IMG/VR virus record: IMGVR_UViG_3300008954_000046
Location: 1 to 64,000 of that record
Strand: one strand, 5' to 3'
Length of the DNA stretch: 64,000 nucleotides
Source: a virus
Positions 55,922 through 63,534 of this stretch are shown piece after piece. Numbering within the stretch: position 1 is the first letter of the stretch; each line of letters opens with the position of its first letter. Both the position numbers and the translations under genes were made by a program. The notes beneath the pieces are model-generated. The model had not been told where the DNA came from. It did not search any database and was given only the letters and a program-made list of their open reading frames with translations.

Positions 55922-56236
55922 ATGGAATTTATTAAAAAATTTTGGAAATATATTGTAGGAACTGTAGGGTTCTTCATCGGACTAGTTTGGTTCATGAATA
56001 AAAATACTAGTAGAAAGGTAAAGAAAATAAAGAAAAACATAAAATCTAATGAGAAGCAAACTAAAGAAGTTGATAAAAAGATTAACCAAGTAAAAAAAGA
56101 AAAGGTAGTAACTAAAAAGAAAATAGCCAAAACCAACCAAGACCTTAAAAACGTAAGAAAGAAAAAACCAAAGGTAAAAAAGAAATCGGGTAATAATGCT
56201 GCAAAATCAGTTAGGAATAGATTAAAGAAAAAATGA
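55922..56236 (+). CDS. small membrane-anchored basic coiled-coil protein
   Basis: This 104-residue protein has one membrane helix at residues 8-25 (WKYIVGTVGFFIGLVWFM) followed by 75 residues of Lys-rich coiled coil (VDKKINQVKKEKVVTKKKIA). This plan, one N-terminal anchor with a charged coiled coil, is that of an inner-membrane spanin or a tail-membrane linker. The next gene overlaps its stop by 4 bases and encodes a secreted-type protein, which would fit a two-component spanin pair. No sequence family supports this directly. Confidence 0.65.
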   Translation: MEFIKKFWKYIVGTVGFFIGLVWFMNKNTSRKVKKIKKNIKSNEKQTKEVDKKINQVKKEKVVTKKKIAKTNQDLKNVRKKKPKVKKKSGNNAAKSVRNRLKKK

Positions 56237-56607
56237 AAAAATTAATTATTATTTTAATGTTGTTAACCCCAGTATGGGCCTTTACACAAACCCACACTCT
56301 AACAGATAAAGAAATGGTAGGAATAGACTCCCTATTTCAAGTATATGAACAAACCGATAGTTTACAAAAACTAGAAATTAAGTTACTAAACACCCAACTA
56401 CTTAACTATAAAAGATTACACCACCAAGATAGTTTAGAGTTACATTTTATGAATGAAAAAACAAACCTATTGTCCCAGAGAATAGATTTATATATTGACT
56501 TAACAGATGAGTTAAAACCTAAATGGTACAATAAACCTATCATTCATTTTTTTCTGGGAGCAGCTACCATCACTACCGCCGCAATAGTCCTAGATAAAAT
56601 CCAGTAG
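56233..56607 (+). CDS. exported small protein, spanin-like candidate
   Basis: This 124-residue protein begins with a clear signal sequence (MKKLIIILMLLTPVWAFTQT), with possible cleavage after VWAFT. There is no lipobox cysteine, so it is not a classic outer-membrane spanin lipoprotein. The body is helical (LTDKEMVGIDSLFQVYEQ), and a second hydrophobic stretch (IIHFFLGAATITTAAIVL, about 100-117) may cross or touch a membrane. It overlaps the preceding membrane protein gene by 4 bases, which suggests joint function. Confidence 0.65.
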   Translation: MKKLIIILMLLTPVWAFTQTHTLTDKEMVGIDSLFQVYEQTDSLQKLEIKLLNTQLLNYKRLHHQDSLELHFMNEKTNLLSQRIDLYIDLTDELKPKWYNKPIIHFFLGAATITTAAIVLDKIQ

Positions 56608-56624
56608 TTATCTTACCTTCCTTA

Positions 56625-56639
56625 TATTTATATATAAAA
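56625..56639 (+). promoter_or_regulatory. TATTTATATATAAAA late-promoter-like element
   Basis: The element lies 23 bases before the ATG at 56648 in a 40-base gap. It is one of the best copies of the recurring element. Confidence 0.45.
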
Positions 56640-56647
56640 CTATATTA

Positions 56648-56905
56648 ATGGCTTTAACAGCAACCGATAAAAAAGAAATTGAAAGAATCTCAAGGAATGA
56701 AATTAAAGACTTCCTTAAGAAAGCCCAATTTAAAAATACAGTCATAGATTTAGTGGGTAAAGAACTTGCTGCGTCGAATTCCAAATTTTCACGTGAGCAT
56801 AAAAAAAGAGTGGTAGATATTAGTACTAAAGTATTGATAGAACTTTATAGAACTTTTTGGTTAAGAAGAAGTTTTTGGGAACCACAACTTAAGAATGTAC
56901 GATAA
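56648..56905 (+). CDS. small helical protein, unknown
   Basis: This 85-residue protein is basic and helical (ATDKKEIERISRNEIKDFLK, then LRRSFWEPQLKNVR). No family is recognised. It has its own late-type element and shares one base with the start of the next gene, so the two are probably translated together. The neighbours look virion-associated. Confidence 0.7.
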   Translation: MALTATDKKEIERISRNEIKDFLKKAQFKNTVIDLVGKELAASNSKFSREHKKRVVDISTKVLIELYRTFWLRRSFWEPQLKNVR

Positions 56906-57840
56906 TGACAGATGTAAGGACAGGGATAAACAAAGCAACCCAATTCAATAAGACTGTAGAACAGGGTGTAGATAATGCATTACAACAATACGGAAGAGGA
57001 GACTCTTACTTTACTGTAAAAAAAGCGTTAGATTCAGATATTGATATTAATGATTTAAATGAAGAAAATGAGGAAGAAATGGATGAACAAACAATGACAG
57101 GAGGTTCTTCTGGAGCTTATGAGATGCCATTTCCTGGAATATCACAAAGTACTAAAAGAAAAACTAAGAAGAAAAAATCTGGAATCCCAAACTGGGAACC
57201 AACAACCTCTATTACTGAAGCAAAGAAAAAATGTCCCAAAGGAGAGTACTGGTGTTCAACAGATAAAATTTGTAAACCAGAATCCCAGAGAAAGAATAAG
57301 GAAGAAGAGATGGGAGAACAAACTGGGTCAGGTTCTTCAGGAGCATATTCACAACCTGCAATTTGGGCAAAAAACAAATCTAATTGGAGAGCAGTAAGTG
57401 ACCCTAATTTCCCTAAATGGGGTGGCCCTGGTGGTACATATGTAAAAGTAAAAGATAAGTGTAGAAAATTCCCATATTGTAATCAGGGAGAAATTAGTTC
57501 TCTAGAGTTTTATGAGAGTGGTAAATTAATGGAAAGTATTATGAGAGTTGCAAAACAGAAAAACAGACCTACATCATATGTCCTTAATATAGTTAGAGAA
57601 TCAATGAAGGATAGTAATTTAGGTAAAAAATTAAAAATAAAGAGTGATAAGAAATCTAAAGAATCAGAAAGTAAGAATAAGAGGTATAAAAAATCAGAAT
57701 TAGAAGAAATAATTACAAGAGGATTTTATAAATCTCCTGTTACTGACCCTGCCGCTGGAATCGTAGGTGTAGCATCAATGAACCTCCCAACAGGAAAAAT
57801 GTATTCATTTAAAGGTAATAAACCTAAATATGAACAATAA
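56905..57840 (+). CDS. hypothetical protein with duplicated EQT..SSGAY motif
   Basis: This 311-residue protein contains two copies of an acidic motif that precedes a Gly/Ser turn: EEEMDEQTMTGGSSGAYEMP (about residues 50-72) and EEEMGEQTGSGSSGAYSQP (about 132-150). Between them is a Cys-containing stretch, CPKGEYWCSTDKICKP. The C-terminal half has a helix (MRVAKQKNRPTSYVLNIVRE) and a Lys/Ser-rich linker. The composition resembles low-complexity internal or prohead proteins. Function is unknown. Confidence 0.65.
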   Translation: MTDVRTGINKATQFNKTVEQGVDNALQQYGRGDSYFTVKKALDSDIDINDLNEENEEEMDEQTMTGGSSGAYEMPFPGISQSTKRKTKKKKSGIPNWEPTTSITEAKKKCPKGEYWCSTDKICKPESQRKNKEEEMGEQTGSGSSGAYSQPAIWAKNKSNWRAVSDPNFPKWGGPGGTYVKVKDKCRKFPYCNQGEISSLEFYESGKLMESIMRVAKQKNRPTSYVLNIVRESMKDSNLGKKLKIKSDKKSKESESKNKRYKKSELEEIITRGFYKSPVTDPAAGIVGVASMNLPTGKMYSFKGNKPKYEQ

Positions 57841-57845
57841 ACATA

Positions 57846-57859
57846 TATTTATATAAAAA
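57846..57859 (+). promoter_or_regulatory. TATTTATATAAAAA late-promoter-like element
   Basis: The element starts 25 bases before the ATG at 57871. It matches the copies at 53371 and 56625. Confidence 0.45.
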
Positions 57860-57870
57860 TAAAAGAAACT

Positions 57871-59262
57871 ATGGCTTATAAAGTGAAAAATAAAAAGAAA
57901 AATTTAAAAGAATCTGTAAACGAGTTGGTTGCGAAGGATGTTAAAAAAGAAATTACTCTTAATGCATTAAAAAATAGATTAAAAGAGGCTACCAAAAAAG
58001 ACAGTATTCCTGGATTAGCAGTGACTGCTAAAGTACACAAACAAGCAGGTAGAGATAATAAGGAAGGAGTAGATACTATAGTTAAAAAGATTAAAGACTA
58101 CCTTAAATATAAAAATAATAGTAACCCTGAATTTCCACATCAAAATAATTCAAAAACAGATTATGAGTCTCCAATGTATAGAAATAGTACAGACCAAGAA
58201 GACTATATTGATACTTGGAGAGGAGGTGGAATGACAGACTTACAATATGATACTGAACCATCAGATGAGTTTAAAGAAAGATTTAAACAATATCTTGACG
58301 GGTCAATCGAAACGGGCAATAATGATGGTAAAGGGTCCGATGGACAACAAGTTGCAAACGTAGTTCCAAGTGAATTAGGTAAAAAGATTCAGAAGACCAT
58401 GAAAGCTAAACATAAGAAATTACAAGGACCAGACGGATACGCAATTCCAAACGATTGGACACAACATCCTAATCCTGGGTTTATTCCTGAAAGTATAAAA
58501 AAACTACAAGTTATTAGAGAACAATGGCAAGAAGTGGAGATGAATGAACAAGGAGAAGAACAGACAACGAAAGGAGAAGACACAGGAAAGAAACAAAGAG
58601 TATTTCGTGGGACACAAGAATTACCAACACAACCAAAAGTATTTATTGCGAAGATACAAGAGTATTGTAAGGCAGTAAAGAACTACAAGAATATACAAGC
58701 AGATGGTAAAATGAATCCTACAACAGTAGAGTGTATTAAAGAAATTCAAAGAGAGTTGGGTATTCCAGTAGATGGTAAATTAGGTAAAAAAACAGAAAAA
58801 GCACTTATGAAATTAGTTCATAAGAAAGGTGTTGTTAATGAATTAGAAATAAAACTTCCATTATCTGGTGATATTTCCCTAGGTGGTGATATTGGATTGG
58901 GAGGGGATATTGATGTAAGTGCATTAAGTGATAATCCAGGAGCTGATTTTGATTACGACGCAGATTTAGATATGTTTAACGATGCAGAATTAGGTCCAGG
59001 ACCTGATTTAACCAATATTAAATCTTTAGAAGGTGATACGGACCCTAATGTGAGTTTAGGTTGGGCTTCTGATGATGATGCTAGTGAGGATGGAGAAGAA
59101 GGTGAGGAAGAAGAAAGAATTACTAGTGGTCTCTTAAAAGATAGAAACTTAGATGGAAAAGATTCGACGGAGGAAGAAGAAGTTGTAACCATTAGTGAAA
59201 GTGTAAGTCACGATATGGATAACATCAAACATTTATTCACTTATAATAAGAAAACACAGTAA
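57871..59262 (+). CDS. protein with peptidoglycan-binding-like domain
   Basis: This 463-residue protein has a Lys-rich helical N-terminus (LKESVNELVAKDVKKEITLN). A region at about 250-325 resembles the PG_binding_1 fold: NIQADGKMNPTTVECIKEIQ, then LGIPVDGKLGKKTEKALMKL. The last 140 residues are acidic, Asp/Gly-rich with a GGDIGLGGDI repeat and a run of Glu. There is no catalytic domain, so it may anchor a virion or lysis protein to the cell wall. The gene is followed by a 37-base gap with a TATAAT word. Confidence 0.7.
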   Translation: MAYKVKNKKKNLKESVNELVAKDVKKEITLNALKNRLKEATKKDSIPGLAVTAKVHKQAGRDNKEGVDTIVKKIKDYLKYKNNSNPEFPHQNNSKTDYESPMYRNSTDQEDYIDTWRGGGMTDLQYDTEPSDEFKERFKQYLDGSIETGNNDGKGSDGQQVANVVPSELGKKIQKTMKAKHKKLQGPDGYAIPNDWTQHPNPGFIPESIKKLQVIREQWQEVEMNEQGEEQTTKGEDTGKKQRVFRGTQELPTQPKVFIAKIQEYCKAVKNYKNIQADGKMNPTTVECIKEIQRELGIPVDGKLGKKTEKALMKLVHKKGVVNELEIKLPLSGDISLGGDIGLGGDIDVSALSDNPGADFDYDADLDMFNDAELGPGPDLTNIKSLEGDTDPNVSLGWASDDDASEDGEEGEEEERITSGLLKDRNLDGKDSTEEEEVVTISESVSHDMDNIKHLFTYNKKTQ

Positions 59263-59299
59263 TCCTTTATTCCTTCATAAACTTTATTATAATTTAGGT

Positions 59300-59767
59300 A
59301 TGGAAGGAAGAAAATTTACCCCACATGAATTCTTAAGGTATATAGCCGAACCCTTAAATCAGAAGGACGTTGATTTATGGATAAAAGCTAATGGCATGAC
59401 TCTAGAAATGTCCAATCTCTTTTTTGATTTCATTAATTCTTTATACAATTTAGTTAATACTACTTATTTGGGGCCAGACGCGGTAATTACACCAGAAGAC
59501 CAACAGAATCATTTTAATTGGTGTTGGGATAAGGTAGTTAGTAATTTTAAAAAAGAATGTATCTACTTTAATAAAGATGGAAATCATTATGATTACTTTT
59601 GGGTGTTTTTTGAAGACACCTTCTATAAGAATCCTAGTCCAGTATTAATGAAAAAAGTGGAGGACTTCTTTAAAGTATTATTTGCACCCTCCACCAAAAA
59701 AACCAAATCCGAATTAGATATTTACACAGAAATGTATAAAATGTTAGAAAACAATCTAAAATATTGA
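59300..59767 (+). CDS. hypothetical protein
   Basis: This 155-residue protein is rich in aromatic residues (DYFWVFFEDTFYKNPSPVLM; NHFNWCWDKVV) and is probably all-helical. No family is recognised. A TATAAT word at 59288-59293 lies 7 bases ahead of the ATG but has no good -35 match. Its stop (59765-59767) falls within the -35 element of the next transcription unit. Confidence 0.65.
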   Translation: MEGRKFTPHEFLRYIAEPLNQKDVDLWIKANGMTLEMSNLFFDFINSLYNLVNTTYLGPDAVITPEDQQNHFNWCWDKVVSNFKKECIYFNKDGNHYDYFWVFFEDTFYKNPSPVLMKKVEDFFKVLFAPSTKKTKSELDIYTEMYKMLENNLKY

Positions 59768-59792
59768 CAACCACTATATTTTAGGTTATAAT
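59764..59792 (+). promoter_or_regulatory. perfect sigma70-type promoter
   Basis: TTGACA (59764-59769), a 17-base spacer and TATAAT (59787-59792) match the textbook sigma70 consensus at every position. The TTGACA overlaps the stop codon of the upstream gene. Transcription would begin near 59799, a few bases before ATG 59812. Bacteroidetes primary sigma factors do not usually use this consensus, so the phage sigma factor may read it. Confidence 0.7.
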
Positions 59793-59811
59793 TGTGAATA
59801 AAAACTATATT

Positions 59812-60030
59812 ATGAATAAAAGATTGTTTGAAATAGTAAGTAGTAAGTTAATTGTAGAGAAAAGTCTACTCGAAGGAGAACTAGAAAGAGTTCTACGAGA
59901 GCAAGAGGCTCTTTCCTTTAATGAACTGGCTGACAGAGCAGTAGAACTGAGTAAAAAGATTTCCCAAACAATGACTGCTATAAGCTTATGGGAATCATAT
60001 AATAATAATTTAAATAAAGAAGAAGAATAA
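59812..60030 (+). CDS. small helical protein, unknown
   Basis: I chose ATG 59812 (72 residues: MNKRLFEIVSSKLIVEKSLL). An in-frame GTG at 59794 lies 2 bases after the TATAAT box, before the predicted transcript start, so it cannot be used from that promoter. The protein is a Leu/Glu-rich helix pair (ELERVLREQEALSFNELADR) with no known family. It is the first gene after the consensus promoter and starts a run of small genes. Confidence 0.7.
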   Translation: MNKRLFEIVSSKLIVEKSLLEGELERVLREQEALSFNELADRAVELSKKISQTMTAISLWESYNNNLNKEEE

Positions 60031-60035
60031 ATATT

Positions 60036-60212
60036 ATGGAAACATTAGGTAAACTTAAAGAACTAGTTGAATGTCTATCAGTAGACACAACTAAATTTTT
60101 TGAAAAAGAAAATAAAAGTGCTGGTATTAGAGCAAGAAAATCTGCACAAGATATAAAGGCGTTATGTCAAGAATTAAGAAAAGAGATACTACAAGTATCA
60201 AAAGAAAAATAA
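60036..60212 (+). CDS. histone H1/Hc1-like DNA-binding protein
   Basis: This 58-residue frame begins 5 bases after the previous stop. The segment NKSAGIRARKSAQDIKALCQ (residues 26-45), followed by ELRKEILQVSKEK, closely follows the pattern of the small Bacteroidetes histone H1 / Hc1-like protein, which reads roughly NKAAGTRARK...EI..L..E.RK...SKK. An amphipathic helix (KELVECLSVDTTKFFEKE) precedes it. It would bind and compact DNA. Being below 60 residues it is easily missed. In the phage it might compact phage DNA or modify the host nucleoid. The family call rests on the motif; the phage role is inferred. Confidence 0.8.
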   Translation: METLGKLKELVECLSVDTTKFFEKENKSAGIRARKSAQDIKALCQELRKEILQVSKEK

Positions 60213-60213
60213 T

Positions 60214-60393
60214 ATGAATGGTTGGGGGTATTTACTGTTTTTTGTATTTAGTATACTAGTTAGTCTATACTTTCTAGGTACCTTTTTATTTAATTTATTA
60301 AGTAACCCTCCTCGTCCTATGAAAATTAGTTATTTAGAACTAGCAGCATTAGGACTTACCATTTCCTATTTTATAACTTATTTAATCCTCTAA
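60214..60393 (+). CDS. small two-helix membrane protein
   Basis: This 59-residue frame starts 1 base after the H1-like stop codon. It consists of two hydrophobic helices (YLLFFVFSILVSLYFLGTFL, residues 6-25, and LELAALGLTISYFITYLIL, 41-59) with a short turn NPPRPMK between. Such two-helix proteins may act as holins, but its place after a probable early promoter does not fit a lysis gene well. Function is unknown. Confidence 0.65.
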   Translation: MNGWGYLLFFVFSILVSLYFLGTFLFNLLSNPPRPMKISYLELAALGLTISYFITYLIL

Positions 60394-60399
60394 TTTATT

Positions 60400-60870
60400 A
60401 TGTATAACCAAATAGACTCATTACTTCCTTTTTTTGCTGGTATTAGATTACATGAAACCTATTTCATTGTAGACCTGAATCTACCAGCGGGATGGGTATT
60501 CAGTGAGGTATATGGAGATAATATTGCGACTAGGGTGAACACTACTTTTGAGAATGGAAACCTATCGGTATCACTATTCTCAACCTTCAACGAAGAAACA
60601 GTAGAAAAGGTACTCGAAGTTGGAAAACTTATCATACAGAATAATGAAGAAAGGGAAGAAAAAGAAAGACTTCTCCAAGTTAAAAAAATGGAATTAGAAA
60701 AACTATTTATAGAAAGTAATTTACAAGATTTAAAAGAAATGTCCTTTACTAAAAATAATATATTAAATAAATCTATATTAAATGACAAAGAAATCCCAAA
60801 AGTACTCAAAGGAGTGGCTCATGAAACAAGTGACAAGAGACCAACAGGAGACAGAGAAACTAAAAAATAA
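60400..60870 (+). CDS. hypothetical protein
   Basis: This 156-residue protein has a globular N-terminal part (LHETYFIVDLNLPAGWVFSE) and a charged helix (QNNEEREEKERLLQVKKMEL). No family is recognised. The last 30 residues lie in DNA that also encodes the start of the next gene in another frame over 89 bases, and their composition (KRPTGDRETKK) looks less protein-like. Either the overlap is real or a sequence change extended this frame. Confidence 0.65.
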   Translation: MYNQIDSLLPFFAGIRLHETYFIVDLNLPAGWVFSEVYGDNIATRVNTTFENGNLSVSLFSTFNEETVEKVLEVGKLIIQNNEEREEKERLLQVKKMELEKLFIESNLQDLKEMSFTKNNILNKSILNDKEIPKVLKGVAHETSDKRPTGDRETKK

Positions 60871-61003
60871 GATTATAGAGGACATAAAATTGGTGGACAA
60901 GACAAATATTAGAAATAGTGTAAAGAAACCAGTGAAGAAAGTTAAGAAGGAAGTAAAGAAAGACACTCTATGGACGAGACTAAAAAAAGTAATAGGACAT
61001 TAA
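60782..61003 (+). CDS. small basic protein, unknown
   Basis: This 73-residue protein overlaps the preceding gene by 89 bases; a later in-frame ATG (60821) would reduce the overlap to about 50 bases. It is helical and very Lys-rich (SVKKPVKKVKKEVKKDTLW), so it may bind nucleic acid. Its end overlaps the next gene by 34 bases. Function is unknown. Confidence 0.6.
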   Translation: MTKKSQKYSKEWLMKQVTRDQQETEKLKNKIIEDIKLVDKTNIRNSVKKPVKKVKKEVKKDTLWTRLKKVIGH

Positions 61004-61230
61004 AAGAACACTTAGCAAAATTTGCTGAGGTTGCAGAGTGTATAAATAATCTCCAAGTAGAAACCCAAGAAATAGATATAGTAGTTACTATCGAATCTCA
61101 ACTACACAGTGAAATCCAAGAAGAAATTTCCCACATTTCTAGATTAGAAATAGAAAAAAGTGAAAGCTTTAGTGTTAATATCTCTGACATCAATTTTACC
61201 TTTATAAAAGAAAAAAAGAAGAGTGAATAA
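60970..61230 (+). CDS. small acidic hypothetical protein
   Basis: This 86-residue protein begins 34 bases inside the preceding gene. It is acidic and helical with a beta-like middle (VETQEIDIVVTIESQLHSEI). No family is recognised. It ends exactly where the convergent minus-strand gene ends: the two stop codons are adjacent at 61228-61233, so there is no room for a terminator between them. Confidence 0.65.
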   Translation: MDETKKSNRTLKEHLAKFAEVAECINNLQVETQEIDIVVTIESQLHSEIQEEISHISRLEIEKSESFSVNISDINFTFIKEKKKSE

Positions 61231-61863
61231 TTACTGTGTGTAGTGTTTATATAAGAAGGACCTTTTAAATCCTTTGTTTTCTAAAATCTTATAAAGTTGT
61301 TTTCGTTGAATAGTGGAGAAATCTTTCACTAAGAGACAATTCATAATATTATTTCTTCTAAAATATTTTGCAATACAATCCATAAATCTTTTTGCTTCAT
61401 TTACATTCTTTAAACTAAAAATAGAGAATTCATCATCATTTTGTACAACTATTTTATTATTTAAACTAAAGATTTGGCATACACCTGTTTTAGGAACATA
61501 GGTCTCTATAAAATTTGGTGTTTCTATACGAGAGGAAGTTTGATGGTCATATAAAGATTCTTCTATTTGGTAGGGTTCTACCTCAGTAAAATAGTAATCA
61601 CTTCCTTTTATACTTAACTTTTGCCATCTTCCTAAACTATCTTTTATTAGTTTATCTGGAGTCCTTTCCGACTTTTGAGCAACTAAAGCCAATTCAAATA
61701 CACAAATTTTCTTATTAAGGACATTTATAGGAAAAATAACACTTGTTTTTTTGAGTAATTGTTTATATTTTTGTTTTACTGTTTTTTGCAAGTTAGAACT
61801 AAAAATTAATTTTTTCTTAACTTTATTATTAAACAGAATTATATGGTATTTTTTTGCCTTCAT
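61231..61863 (-). CDS. hypothetical protein (minus strand)
   Basis: This 210-residue protein is basic and mixed alpha/beta ([60 protein letters not shown]). It has no cysteine cluster or membrane segment. I do not recognise it. Its ATG is separated by a single base from the DnaJ ATG on the other strand, so its promoter must lie inside the dnaJ coding region. Confidence 0.7.
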   Translation of the reverse strand: MKAKKYHIILFNNKVKKKLIFSSNLQKTVKQKYKQLLKKTSVIFPINVLNKKICVFELALVAQKSERTPDKLIKDSLGRWQKLSIKGSDYYFTEVEPYQIEESLYDHQTSSRIETPNFIETYVPKTGVCQIFSLNNKIVVQNDDEFSIFSLKNVNEAKRFMDCIAKYFRRNNIMNCLLVKDFSTIQRKQLYKILENKGFKRSFLYKHYTQ

Positions 61864-61864
61864 T

Positions 61865-62839
61865 ATGAAAAATTATTACGACATACTTGGTGTAAGTAAA
61901 GATTCCACACCAGAACAACTTAAAAAAGCATATCGTTCGCTTTCTCTTAAATATCATCCAGATAAAAATCCAGAGGGGGAAGAAAAGTTTAAAGAGATAT
62001 CCGAAGCTTATTCTGTATTGGGAGATTCAGAAAAAAGAGCTAAATATGATAGAGGTGGTAGTATAAATTTAGAAGACCTTTTTGGGGGTGCTGGAGGAGG
62101 TCCTGACCCATTCGAAGCCTTCCAACAATTTTTTGGAGGAGGGGGACCTAATAGAGGGGCGGCACCTAGAAAATCACGAGGTAGAGATTTAAAGTTAAGT
62201 GTAAGAGTAACCTTAGATGAAACTTACTGGGGAAGAGAAAAGAGTGTTGTGTACCAAAAAAGACAAAGTAATGGTAAGAGATGTCCCCAATGTCACGGTA
62301 ATGGGGTTGTACAACAAATAAGAGGGACTTCTTTTTTTAGGTCCGTCACTCATATAGAATGTCCCGTCTGCCATGGAACTGGTTTCCTAAACGGAGGGGT
62401 AGTAGACCATAAGACTGTTAGCTTTTCTATCCCACGAGGATGTAGTAATGGCCACTTCCTTAAATTAAGAGGAGGAGGTGATGAGGTTTTTAATGGTGTC
62501 GCTGGTGATATGTTATTAATTTTAGAAATACAAGAAACGACCCACCAAAAGAAGAGAGAATTAGATTACTTATATACGACAAACATTTCTCCTATTGAAG
62601 CATTATTAGGTAAAGATTTAACAGTACCCCATTTTGAAGGAAAAATAGTAATAAAAGTTCCACCTCTTTATGACACGACTAAAGCCCTTAAAGCTCACGG
62701 TAAAGGATTCGTTAATGATATGGGTGCGTCTGGGGACATGTATATTCATTTAGAACAGAAGTTACCAAAAAGTTTAAATTTAGAAGAAAAAGAAACACTT
62801 AGAAAATTATTAAAGTCAGAAAATTTTAAAGAAGAATGA
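61865..62839 (+). CDS. dnaJ: DnaJ-like co-chaperone with half zinc domain
   Basis: This 324-residue protein starts with a complete J-domain ([20 protein letters not shown], then KYHPDKNP with HPD at 31-33), which would stimulate host DnaK. A Gly/Phe-rich linker follows (about 70-105). The zinc region has only two CxxCxGxG motifs (CPQCHGNG near 140 and CPVCHGTG near 167), where full DnaJ has four, so one zinc site is expected. The C-terminal substrate-binding domains are present. I chose ATG 61865, since upstream ATG 61751 would add 38 hydrophobic residues encoded opposite the divergent gene. Confidence 0.9.
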   Translation: MKNYYDILGVSKDSTPEQLKKAYRSLSLKYHPDKNPEGEEKFKEISEAYSVLGDSEKRAKYDRGGSINLEDLFGGAGGGPDPFEAFQQFFGGGGPNRGAAPRKSRGRDLKLSVRVTLDETYWGREKSVVYQKRQSNGKRCPQCHGNGVVQQIRGTSFFRSVTHIECPVCHGTGFLNGGVVDHKTVSFSIPRGCSNGHFLKLRGGGDEVFNGVAGDMLLILEIQETTHQKKRELDYLYTTNISPIEALLGKDLTVPHFEGKIVIKVPPLYDTTKALKAHGKGFVNDMGASGDMYIHLEQKLPKSLNLEEKETLRKLLKSENFKEE

Positions 62840-62991
62840 AAAAGAAACCCTGTAAGTCTTGTAAGGACAAAGAGAATAAACCTAGAAACCATATCCCTCC
62901 TATAGGGTTAACCATTTTTGCATTCATAACCGCTTTATTTGCAGTTTATGGATTTGTGAGATTAATAATGGATTTAATAGATTTATTTTAG
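62836..62991 (+). CDS. small membrane protein with CxxC motif
   Basis: This 51-residue frame overlaps the dnaJ stop by 4 bases (ATGA). It has CKSC at residues 6-9, a basic stretch, then one hydrophobic helix ([19 protein letters not shown], residues 23-41). The function is unknown. Tight coupling to dnaJ and an intact start and stop support it as a gene. Confidence 0.6.
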   Translation: MKKKPCKSCKDKENKPRNHIPPIGLTIFAFITALFAVYGFVRLIMDLIDLF

Positions 62992-63003
62992 TAAATTTGG
63001 ACC

Positions 63004-63534
63004 ATGGATAAATTAAAATATAAAATAAAGAATGGTCCTCGAGTTGAATCCCTTAACCAATTTGAACTAACAGATGGAACGATTGTGGCCATCTTCCAAG
63101 GATTTCGAGGAGAGAACCCAGAGTTGGACTTTATTGTAAAATATAAAGAACCAACTAAAAGATTAAGAACACCCTCACACACTCATTGGATTGTAGATTT
63201 AATAGTCAAAGGAGAAGTTTATAGAAAAGACACATTACGTTTAGTAGAAGAACTTATAGAAATTTATGACAATGTTAAACCTTTCACATCCACCGACGAA
63301 AGAGATGAGTACCAGTTAGTTCACGCACATGAGATAGCAAGAGATTACTCCTGGTTAGACGGTACCGGTTCTTTATCATTAGAATTAATAGGCACTTTAG
63401 TAGAATTATTCTCTAAGTGTGAAAAACAAACTACAGGTGCATTTATGTTTAAGAGTATGTTGACCTTAGCAAAAGATTACTTAGAAGGAAAAAAAGACTA
63501 CTACCAAATCATAGGTACCTCAAAAAGAGTATAA
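63004..63534 (+). CDS. hypothetical protein
   Basis: This 176-residue protein has a beta-rich N-terminal half (FELTDGTIVAIFQGFRGENP; LDFIVKYKE) and a helical C-terminal half (LIGTLVELFSKCEKQTTGAF). No family is recognised. It lies 12 bases after the small membrane gene and 1 base before thyX. It may relate to nucleotide metabolism by position only. Confidence 0.65.
   Translation: MDKLKYKIKNGPRVESLNQFELTDGTIVAIFQGFRGENPELDFIVKYKEPTKRLRTPSHTHWIVDLIVKGEVYRKDTLRLVEELIEIYDNVKPFTSTDERDEYQLVHAHEIARDYSWLDGTGSLSLELIGTLVELFSKCEKQTTGAFMFKSMLTLAKDYLEGKKDYYQIIGTSKRV

Noticed and set aside
59794-59811. GTG start for the 59812 gene
   Set aside because: It is 2 bases from the TATAAT box, upstream of the expected transcript start.
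61751-61864. Upstream ATG giving DnaJ a 38-residue hydrophobic N-terminus that could look like a membrane anchor
   Set aside because: The J-domain begins exactly at ATG 61865, and the upstream part lies opposite the coding sequence of the divergent gene.
62992-62999. TAAATTTG, a match to the Bacteroidetes -7 element before the 63004 gene
   Set aside because: It ends only 4 bases before the ATG and no TTG lies at the right distance upstream.
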